Under the pieces are notes generated by a model. The model was not told where the DNA came from, did no database searches, and worked only from the letters and a program-made list of their open reading frames with translations. Source: an uncultured bacterium (GTDB lineage Bacteria; Cyanobacteriota; Vampirovibrionia; Gastranaerophilales; Gastranaerophilaceae). From it: a stretch of 64,000 bases of DNA. Position numbers and translations under genes: made by a program. The stretch lies in assembly GCA_902761735.1 (NCBI GenBank), contig CACWLL010000009.1, positions 34,161 to 98,160 of the forward strand. Direction: 5' to 3'. This document shows positions 32,536 to 40,500 of this stretch, in pieces (within the stretch, counting starts at the first letter, position 1; each line of letters opens with the position of its first letter).

Positions 32536-32868
32536 ATGGGAATGATTAGTGATACTTTAAGGTTACATCAATTGCAAGGTCGAAAAATGGACTTGCAGTT
32601 CAAGATTTCTGAAATCACTTCAACAAAATCCAGTTTGGTTAGTGCAGGTGATGATTTGATGAAAGTCGGCACAGACTATGATCCGGATTCCCCTGTTATG
32701 AAAACTTTGCAGCAGCGTCAAGCTAAAATAAAGATTATGGAAGAAAGACTTAATCAGCAAATGCAAGAATATCAAATCCAACTGGAAATGGTTGAAGCGG
32801 AATACGGTCAAGTTCGCCAGCGTTTAAGCCAAGAAATTAGAGAAGAAATGAGTTATTCATTAGCTTAA
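32536..32868 (+). CDS. Small coiled-coil protein with MGM-type N terminus
   Basis: A 110-aa, almost wholly helical protein with AAAGGAAG 8 bases upstream. Residues 1-40 (MGMISDTLRLHQLQGRKMDL, QFKISEITSTKSSL) align loosely with the N termini of the two larger MGM proteins (MGM, Arg9, Leu, Arg-Lys, aromatic, Ile, Lys/Arg, Leu). Residues ~58-105 form a coiled coil (LQQRQAKIKIMEERLNQQMQ). It closes the locus and converges on the nucleotidyltransferase gene. Function unknown; likely partner of the larger proteins. Confidence 0.8.
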   Translation: MGMISDTLRLHQLQGRKMDLQFKISEITSTKSSLVSAGDDLMKVGTDYDPDSPVMKTLQQRQAKIKIMEERLNQQMQEYQIQLEMVEAEYGQVRQRLSQEIREEMSYSLA

Positions 32869-32878
32869 TAAATAATTT

Positions 32879-33994
32879 TTATAATCCAAAAAATAATCCC
32901 GCGAGTTTTATCTCTTCTTGAGTAGAAATTTGGGGATTATTTAGTTTTTCTTTTAATATGAAGTCGAAGCATTCCTGATATTTCTCAGAAGGCTTAATTC
33001 CAAGTTTTTTAAGGCTTTCTCCGTTTATTGAAATTTTAATTTGTTTTAATAAATCTAAGTATTTTGTTGAAATTGTATCATTAACCAGAATTCCATATAG
33101 TAAAACTGATTCAACAGGACAATTTTCAAATGCTTTATAAATATCAAAATCAGTTTTTAAATCTTTGTCTTTAACATAATTGTAATTTTTAAGAATGCAT
33201 TGTTCTTCTTTTGTTAGTTCAAGATTAGATAAATCTTCCAAGGTTCCTACATATATTAACCAAATATTTTTGTTATTTATTTCTGATTTATATTTATTTA
33301 TTATTTGTTCGATATTTTTTACAGGTTTATTTATTGTATTTTTAGTAACAAGTTTATATATGTTTTTATCTATAAACTCGTCATAAGCTTTTTGTGAATT
33401 AAGATTAAATGTTTCAATTAATTCTTTTTTCACTCTTTTATAGCTCATGTCATAGTTTATATTTTTAAGATAGTTATCCCTTAATTCTTCCGTATGTTTA
33501 TCAAGCGTAAAGTTAAAGCGAACAGCAAATTTAAGAGCCCTTATAATTCTTGTCGGATCCTCTATAAAACTTTTATCGTGCAGAACTCGAATAATTTTAT
33601 TTTTAATATCATCAAGTCCGCCTGTGTAATCAATTATTTCAGAGGTATTATAATTTTTAGCCATTGCATTAATTGTAAAATCTCTTCTCAAAACGTCATC
33701 TTTAAGCGGACAACCGATTTCTGTAACAGTTGGCAAATGCCCTGCTCTTTCATATATTTCTTTTCTTGTAGATGCTATATCAACTTCCTCTTTGCCAATA
33801 AGAACCCTAACTGTGCCAAAAGGTTCGTTAATTTTTTTTATGTGAAGTCCTTTACAATTTTTGGCAAATTCAATAGCATTACCAACGTATGTTAAATCAA
33901 TGTCAAAACTTTTCTTATTGAGAAGTTCGTCTCTTACAACGCCTCCGATATAAAATAATTTATTATTTTTATCTTCCAGATTGATATTTTTCAT
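32879..33994 (-). CDS. cca: CCA-adding enzyme / poly(A) polymerase-type nucleotidyltransferase
   Basis: Adds CCA (or part of it) to tRNA 3' ends. Class II signatures: GGVVRDELLNKKSFDIDLTYVG (with the catalytic FDxD), RRDFTINAMA, and DPTRIIRALKFAVRFNF. No HD phosphohydrolase domain follows. I use the second ATG (33994, MKNINLED): a TAAAAT box lies 7 bases before it, and the ATG at 34003 lies inside the promoter. About 371 aa. Some bacteria split the activity into A-adding and CC-adding enzymes, so the exact specificity is open. Confidence 0.88.
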   Translation of the reverse strand: MKNINLEDKNNKLFYIGGVVRDELLNKKSFDIDLTYVGNAIEFAKNCKGLHIKKINEPFGTVRVLIGKEEVDIASTRKEIYERAGHLPTVTEIGCPLKDDVLRRDFTINAMAKNYNTSEIIDYTGGLDDIKNKIIRVLHDKSFIEDPTRIIRALKFAVRFNFTLDKHTEELRDNYLKNINYDMSYKRVKKELIETFNLNSQKAYDEFIDKNIYKLVTKNTINKPVKNIEQIINKYKSEINNKNIWLIYVGTLEDLSNLELTKEEQCILKNYNYVKDKDLKTDFDIYKAFENCPVESVLLYGILVNDTISTKYLDLLKQIKISINGESLKKLGIKPSEKYQECFDFILKEKLNNPQISTQEEIKLAGLFFGL

Positions 33995-34067
33995 ACCTAG
34001 CATTTTATATGAAAACCGATTTTCTTACAATATATTTCAAAATTAGCAAAAAAATATTTGTTTACAC

Positions 34068-34079
34068 TTTAATATTTAT
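34068..34079 (+). promoter_or_regulatory. -10 box of a likely leaderless gene
   Basis: TTTAAT (34068-34073) ends 6 bases before the ATG at 34080. No Shine-Dalgarno; the -35 is weak. Confidence 0.45.
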
Positions 34080-34433
34080 ATGAAAATTCAATGTTATGAT
34101 AATAATACAAATTTTGGTGTCAAATTAAAAACCGTTGAAATACTTGAAGCCGCTACGAGTACCGTAATAAAAAGTGAAAATGTAAGCGGGTTAAAGAATA
34201 TTATAAATACACTTTCTGAAAAGCCATTAAAAGCTACGGGACATAAGGGATATAGATTTTATGCGATGCGTTATGCGGAAAAAATTTGTGAAAAATATCC
34301 GGAAATTGCAAATCTTGCAATGCTTGTGAAAAATTTAAAAAAAGCAAATCCGAGTATGAAAAAAGAAGAACTTTATTCAAAAATTGAACCCTATATAAAA
34401 AATTTGGGTGAAGAAATCGATATCAAAATATAA
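34080..34433 (+). CDS. Small unknown protein
   Basis: A 117-aa basic, helical protein with TNFGVKLKTV near its N terminus, similar in style to the opening of the protein at 48164 (PSFGIRFSKT). Middle: GHKGYRFYAMRYAEKICEKY; end: MKKEELYSKIEPYIKNLG. No signal peptide or membrane helix. Lacks a Shine-Dalgarno and has a -10 box next to its start. Function unknown. Confidence 0.7.
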   Translation: MKIQCYDNNTNFGVKLKTVEILEAATSTVIKSENVSGLKNIINTLSEKPLKATGHKGYRFYAMRYAEKICEKYPEIANLAMLVKNLKKANPSMKKEELYSKIEPYIKNLGEEIDIKI

Positions 34434-34438
34434 TATAT

Positions 34439-34669
34439 TTATTCATTAAAATAATCGCAAATAAGAGTTTTTTTATGAGGGAACAATCGTATAATTTTAT
34501 CGGCAAATTTATTTTTGGATAAATCATCGAGTTCTTTTTTCAATATTGCTTTCTCAATCACAACTTTATTATAGAGTTGTGAGCATATATAGCTTTTGTC
34601 AATCTTGGATGCCAATTTTTCCAGTTGTATCTCTTTACGTTCAATTGCTTTTATCAGTTCTTTTTTCAC
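34439..34669 (-). CDS. Small helical unknown protein
   Basis: A 76-aa protein with a GTG start 8 bases after AGAGG. It is a long charged helix (LIKAIERKEIQLEKLASKID, KAILKKELDDLSKNK) with a basic end (IIRLFPHKKTL). Converges on the gene at 34080 with five bases between. Function unknown. Confidence 0.62.
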   Translation of the reverse strand: MKKELIKAIERKEIQLEKLASKIDKSYICSQLYNKVVIEKAILKKELDDLSKNKFADKIIRLFPHKKTLICDYFNE

Positions 34670-34777
34670 TGTAGAAACCTCTTTTAAAATAAATATAACC
34701 TTATCAAATCCTTTTGTATGTTTACATTATAAGGATAATATTAATTTTAAAATTTTAAATCGACTTTTTAGGTGATT

Positions 34778-35332
34778 TTATACATTTATCTCAGATAAAT
34801 CATACTTATAGCCGATATTTAAAGCTTTAATATTCAATGGTATAAAATGCTTTCTATGGGCGGGAATTACATTATCTAAAGCTTTTTCCAATGTTTCAAT
34901 TGATGTAAGACCGCTTATTTTTGACAATATACCCAAAGTCAAAATATTTGCCATTTTGACATTTCCCAAATCGTCTGCAAGTTTTGAAACCGGAACAAAT
35001 AAGTAATTTATGTCAACTCTTGGTTTTTCCTCTTTTACCAATGTGGAATTAGCAATAATCCACCCGCCTTTTTTAACTTTTGGAAGAAATCTGTCAAAAG
35101 ATGCCTGATTTAAGACGATTATGTAATCGGTTTCCGATTTATTCACAGAGCTGACATCTTCAGAGTTGTTCATAACTATTTCGCAATTAACCGTCCCCCC
35201 GCGCATTTCAGCACCGTAGCTCGGATACCAGGTAACGTTTTTATTATCAAGCATAAATGCATTAGCAAGTACTTCTCCTGCTAATAAAACACCCTGTCCC
35301 CCAAATCCTGCAATTATAAAATTATTTTCCAT
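34778..35332 (-). CDS. korC: 2-oxoacid:ferredoxin oxidoreductase, gamma subunit
   Basis: Part of the oxygen-sensitive complex that decarboxylates a 2-oxoacid to acyl-CoA and reduces ferredoxin. The Rossmann-like start FIIAGFGGQGVLLAGEVLA and YGAEMRGGTVNCEI are diagnostic for the gamma subunit. 184 aa. Its start overlaps the beta gene's stop by one base. Last of four genes in the order delta-alpha-beta-gamma, as in kor operons; a branched-chain (Vor) substrate cannot be excluded. Confidence 0.92.
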   Translation of the reverse strand: MENNFIIAGFGGQGVLLAGEVLANAFMLDNKNVTWYPSYGAEMRGGTVNCEIVMNNSEDVSSVNKSETDYIIVLNQASFDRFLPKVKKGGWIIANSTLVKEEKPRVDINYLFVPVSKLADDLGNVKMANILTLGILSKISGLTSIETLEKALDNVIPAHRKHFIPLNIKALNIGYKYDLSEINV

Positions 35333-36102
35333 TATTTTACCTCCGCAGAAGCATCTGTTATATCTTTATATACTCCCGGTTTGTATACCGGCATCATCTC
35401 TTCACGAACTCTTTCATGTGCCTGCTGAGGAGTCTTTTTCCAATTTGTAGGACAAGTAGAAAGAATTTCTACAAAGCTGAAACCTAATCCTTTTTGCTGG
35501 ATTTCAAATGCTTTTTTAATAGCAGCTTTTGCTTTTTTTATGTTTTGTACGGTATCAAGAGAAACTCTTGCCGCATACGCTGTACCGTCACACATCGCAA
35601 TATGTTCGGTAATTTTAATCGGGTAGCCGTAATATTCAAGATTTCTACCCGTAGGTGAAGTCGTTGTAATTTGTCCCAATAGTGTCGTTGGACCTAATTG
35701 CCCGCCTGTCATGCCGTAGGTTGTATTATTTATGCAGATAGCCGTAACGTTTTCCCCACGCAGGGCACAGTGCATGCTTTCTGCCATCCCGATAGATGCA
35801 AAATCACCGTCTCCTTGATATGTAAATACTGTTCTTTCAGGTCGAGCCCTTTTTATTCCGGTAGCTTCAGCTAAAGCTCTGCCGTGGGGAGCTTCCAAGC
35901 TATCGACTTCAACAAAATCATATAGCGTAACAGAGCATCCGATTGATGCAACTAAGATAGCATTATCTCTTAAACCAAGTTCATCAAGGACTTCTGCCAC
36001 TAGTCTGACTGCGACACCGTGGTCACATCCCGGACAAAATGAAAATTTTGAGCCTTTTTTTATACTTTCTGGTACTTTAAAAACTTGAGTCGTTGCTGTC
36101 AT
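35332..36102 (-). CDS. korB: 2-oxoacid:ferredoxin oxidoreductase, beta subunit (TPP-binding)
   Basis: Carries the thiamine diphosphate site: KFSFCPGCDHGVAVRL near the start, then YQGDGDFASIGMAESMH and CINNTTYGMTGGQLGPTT, the GDG...NN motif. Conserved cysteines (CPGC, SIGCSV) fit the [4Fe-4S] cluster of this subunit. 256 aa. Start and stop overlap by one base on both sides, so stoichiometric coupled translation is likely. Confidence 0.94.
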   Translation of the reverse strand: MTATTQVFKVPESIKKGSKFSFCPGCDHGVAVRLVAEVLDELGLRDNAILVASIGCSVTLYDFVEVDSLEAPHGRALAEATGIKRARPERTVFTYQGDGDFASIGMAESMHCALRGENVTAICINNTTYGMTGGQLGPTTLLGQITTTSPTGRNLEYYGYPIKITEHIAMCDGTAYAARVSLDTVQNIKKAKAAIKKAFEIQQKGLGFSFVEILSTCPTNWKKTPQQAHERVREEMMPVYKPGVYKDITDASAEVK

Positions 36103-37181
36103 TATAATACTTCACTTTCTTTTTTTACTCTTTCAACAATTTCATCAACAGACGGTGGATTTCCGACAGGTCTGTTTAGTAATTCAACGGGAGCTTTACC
36201 ATTTACAGCAAGCTTTATATCTCTAATCATTTGCCCCATATTTATTTCCACGGAAATAAATTTCTTTGCGGTATCAGCTAATTCTGATAATCTCTTTGAT
36301 GGGAACGGATATAGGGTAATCGGTCTTAATAAACCGACTTTAAGTCCTAATTTTCTGCATTCTTTCATTGCTGATTTTGCGTTCCTTGCAGGAGAACCGA
36401 AGCTTACAAGAATAATGTCCGCATCTTCTGTGTTGATTTCTTCCCATTCGGTTTCGTTATCTTCAATTAATTTGTATTTTGCATGAAGTCTGTTTAAAAA
36501 TTCACATTGAACATCCGCGCTCGGAGCATAGGAGCGAATTACTCTTGCTCTACGGTTCTTTGCACCCGTCAAAGCCCATTCTGAATTATCAATTTCCGGA
36601 TACGGATATTCCTTAAACTCGACAGGTTCCATCATCTGCCCCAACAAACCGTCAGCAAGCAGGATTGTCGGATTTTTATATTTATGAGCCAGGTAGAAGG
36701 CCTTGTACGTTAAATCCACACATTCTTGTACTGTGGCTGGTGCGAGCACTATTAATTTGTAATCGCCATCCCCTCCGCCAATAGTTGCTTGATTATAATC
36801 GCCTTGTGACGGATAAATGTTTCCTAATCCTGGACCGCCTCTCATGACGCTGACCAATACGACAGGCAATTCGTCCGATGCTGCATAAGAAAGAGCTTCT
36901 TGCATGAGCGCTACTGCGCAAGAAGAGGACGATGTCATTGCTTTAGCTCCGGTAGAGCAAGCTCCCATTACCATATTGATTGCAGCTAATTCGCTTTCGG
37001 CAGACACATATGCTCTTTTAAGTTCCTGCATTTTACCGCTCATAAATTCTCCGATTTCACTTTGCGGCGTAATCGGATATCCGAAATAGCATTCGCAACC
37101 CGCAAGTACGGCTGCATTTGCTATCGCATAATTACCTTTTGTTAAAACTTTATTACTCTTTTGTGTTAAACATTCTGTCAT
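36102..37181 (-). CDS. korA: 2-oxoacid:ferredoxin oxidoreductase, alpha subunit
   Basis: Pyrimidine-binding subunit: AVLAGCECYFGYPITPQSEI, then SELAAINMVMGA and GGPGLGNIYPSQGDYNQAT. 359 aa. The C-terminal domain (LGLKVGLLRPITLYPFPSKR) is the CoA/transketolase C-like part. The family includes KorA and VorB, which look alike, so 2-oxoglutarate versus branched-chain acid is not settled. Starts 3 bases after the ferredoxin gene. Confidence 0.92.
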   Translation of the reverse strand: MTECLTQKSNKVLTKGNYAIANAAVLAGCECYFGYPITPQSEIGEFMSGKMQELKRAYVSAESELAAINMVMGACSTGAKAMTSSSSCAVALMQEALSYAASDELPVVLVSVMRGGPGLGNIYPSQGDYNQATIGGGDGDYKLIVLAPATVQECVDLTYKAFYLAHKYKNPTILLADGLLGQMMEPVEFKEYPYPEIDNSEWALTGAKNRRARVIRSYAPSADVQCEFLNRLHAKYKLIEDNETEWEEINTEDADIILVSFGSPARNAKSAMKECRKLGLKVGLLRPITLYPFPSKRLSELADTAKKFISVEINMGQMIRDIKLAVNGKAPVELLNRPVGNPPSVDEIVERVKKESEVL

Positions 37182-37184
37182 TTC

Positions 37185-37397
37185 TTATCCTCTGTAAACC
37201 TCTGTAATTGCTATATCGGGGCATCTGGTAGCACACATTGCACAACCTAAGCATTCTCCGTTCGGGTCGCAAAACTCAGCAAGGTGTACCCCTAAATTGT
37301 TTACTTCTTTTCCTACTTTAATAAGTTTCTTAGGACATTCATCTATGCAGAGGTAACAACCTTTACATCTGTCTTTATCGATAACAATATGACTCAT
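37185..37397 (-). CDS. korD: 2-oxoacid oxidoreductase delta subunit, 2[4Fe-4S] ferredoxin
   Basis: A 70-aa ferredoxin with two cluster motifs: CKGCYLCIDECP and CLGCAMCATRCP. It takes electrons from the catalytic subunits. First gene of the operon; GAGG lies 9 bases before the ATG. Confidence 0.94.
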   Translation of the reverse strand: MSHIVIDKDRCKGCYLCIDECPKKLIKVGKEVNNLGVHLAEFCDPNGECLGCAMCATRCPDIAITEVYRG

Positions 37398-37429
37398 CCT
37401 TTATAACCTCACAACTCCATGTCATGTGT

Positions 37430-37438
37430 ATTATAGCA
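37430..37438 (-). promoter_or_regulatory. Extended -10 promoter of the kor operon
   Basis: On the minus strand TGC-TATAAT (hexamer 37435-37430), with TTGCTT 16 bases further upstream. Confidence 0.7.
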
Positions 37439-37582
37439 CCTAATAAAAATAAAGCAATTAATCGAATAAAAAACTTAAGGTAAAATACGCTTTTTATCCG
37501 TAAGATTACTTAACATATTGATTAAATTGATATAAGTTTGGTAAAATATATATGGGAAAGTGTATTTTTTAAGGAAAAAGAA

Positions 37583-40500
37583 ATGGCAGATAGAGTAGAC
37601 GAACTAGCGGTTCTTATTGAAGATTTAAAACGAGATAATGATATTAACAATGAAGATTACAAAAAACTTTTGTCGGAAATTCAAGAGGGAGTAAAGGGTT
37701 TCAGAAATGTAGAAGCTACTCTCAATAAACTACAAAGTGCAATAAACAGTGCAAATGATAACTCGGAAATTGCGGAAGAAGTTAAAACCCTTGCCGATAA
37801 TTTTCGTTCTGGATTTAACTCTGTTGTCACTTTTGCAAATAGAGATGCCGATGCAAAAAATCTTTTACTTGATAGATTGGATGCTTTGGAAAATGCCGTA
37901 AAAAACGGGGTTATGATTGAATCTCTTCGTCAAAGAACCGATGAACTTGTTAAAGGCTATGAAAACTTTATATCTGATTCAAATCTGCGCCATGGTAATA
38001 TGGTTTCGGCTCTTGTTGACTTAAAAAATAAAATTGATGATTATTCTTCAAAAAACAATTATGTATATGGAACTATTGAACATTCAATAAATGATACAAA
38101 TTCAAAAATTGAAGGTTTGGAAAATTCTGTTTCTTCAAATTTGGGTAATGTCAATTCAAAATTGTATGCGTTAGGTGATGATATTCAAAAAATTCTCAAT
38201 GACGGGTTCGATCATCTTAAGTATTTGAGCAGCAATATCGCCGAATCAATGAATAGCACATCTCTTGATATGAGAACTACTATGGAATCATTGAAAGCGA
38301 ATATTCTCTACTATTCTGATAATATCAATGAGAAATTTAGCGAATTAAACGGAGATATTACAAATAAGATAGTTCAAAGCGGCGACAGCCAAGTAATGAT
38401 TGGTAATGATATTTTAGACTATGTAAAGAAAGTTGAAAATCAAATAAATAACAAAGCTGAAGATTACGAAAATTCTATATCTGCAAAAGTTAATAATCTT
38501 ATAGAATTTATAAATGCATTCAAGGAAGTATTTTCTTCAGCAAATGCAGATAATGAGAAACTTTTGACCGACAAGTTTGAACTTGTGGAAAATCAATTTG
38601 TTCAATTGAACAACGAAATGGGAAATTTGCTAAAAGTGTCTTCTGATGAGATTAAAGCTGTATCAGAATCAATTGAACGTAATTCTCAAGATGTTGTTAA
38701 ACGTTTACAAGAAACCGATATTGCAGAGATAAATAATATTAGAGAAGAGTTGTTGGCAAAATCTTCGGCAAATTTAGATTCAATTCTTGAAAAAGTACAA
38801 AATGTTTCAGATTCTGTTAACGAATTTAAAAATAATACCGGTGAAAAGTTAGGCGATTATCTTTCAACTATTAAAGAATTGTTTGTTGAATTTTCAGACA
38901 AAATTCAAAGCTCTCAGGATAATTCTGAAATATTGGAAAAACTGAATAATATCGATATTTTAATTAGCAGATTTGATATAGAACGTAATGAAAATTTCGA
39001 ACGTTTGCAATCTTTAATAGAGAGTAATGCTGCTGCAATAAATGAGATAAAAAACAATAAATCAGAAGCTTTTGATTATGAAAGAGTTGAACATTTCATC
39101 TCCGGTCATAGTGCTGCAAAAGATGAAAAATTAGACGCTTTGAATGATACTGTAAGGGAATATAAAGAGTCTATTGATAAAATCTCAGGCGAAATAAATG
39201 CAAAAAATCAGGATGCATTATCAGGTATTTCTGAGTTGAAAGCAATAATTAATGACGTTATTCCGAGTAAGGAAAATATTGATAGTGTTTCTGACAGAAT
39301 ATCTGCAAGAGTTTTTGAAGCCAAGGATGAAATTTCCGAAAAATTAGATTCCGTAAAAGATTCTATTGAGGAATTTGCTAATTCAAATAAACCTGTTAAT
39401 TTGGATTATTCAAAAATTGAGGACATTATTGCAGAGCATAGTCGCAATAAAGATGAAAGGTTGGATAACCTCAACAATTCTTTGAATTTAACCCAAGAAG
39501 ATTTATCGGATAAGATTTCAGACATTAAAAAGACTTTAATATCTATTAATGAAAATAACAACGGCAATTTTGATGCGGCAAGAATTGAAACTTTAATAAA
39601 CGAAAAAAGTTCGGAAAAGAATGAAAAACTGGATAATATTTCAAAAGCGATAAATTCATATCAAGAAAATATTGATAAAATGTCCGGAGAATTGAACACA
39701 AAAAGTCAGGATACATTATCAGAAATATCAGAGCTGAAATTATTAGCAAATGATGTTCTTCCTCATAAAGAAACACTTGAGGGTATTTCCGAATCCATTA
39801 ACGGGAAAGTTTTTGAGTGTAAAGAAACTTTGTTGTGGGAAATTGATACAGTTAAATCTTCTTTAGATTTAATTACATCCGCATTAGCAGAGTTTAATCC
39901 GGAATATGATGATTCTGCTTTATCCATAAAAATTTCCGAAATGAGTAATCAGCTTTCGGAATATTCTCAAAATTATGAACAGGCGTTTGCTGTTGTGGGC
40001 TCAAAGGTTAATGAATATCTTGAGAAGGTAGAACAAATTTCCACTCTTACAAATACAAAGTTGGAAGATGCTACTGATGAATTTGATGATATCAAGTCCC
40101 GTTTTGATGAATTGTCCGAAAAGTTAACAAATCTTGTTGGAAATTCAGGTTTAATCGAAATTCTGGCAAATATAAGACAGCAATTTAATGTAATAGATGA
40201 CCAAATAACAAAAGAAAAAGAGGGTGCGGTATCAGACGTAAAGGAAACCCTTGACGAAATGCTTTCTGTAATAAATAATAACTTGTATTTAATTATTCAA
40301 AATATTGAAGGCTTGTATACAAACAATACCGAAACATCTACCAATCTTGTAGCAAGTTTAGATTCAGGTTTAACTTCAATAAAAGAAGATATTGAAGCTG
40401 TAATAAATAAGATTGATGCTGCAGTAAGTGAAAAAATTGAAACGTTGACTTCAGAATTTGAACCGTTGAAAGATGCGATTTTATCAATTACCGAGAATAA

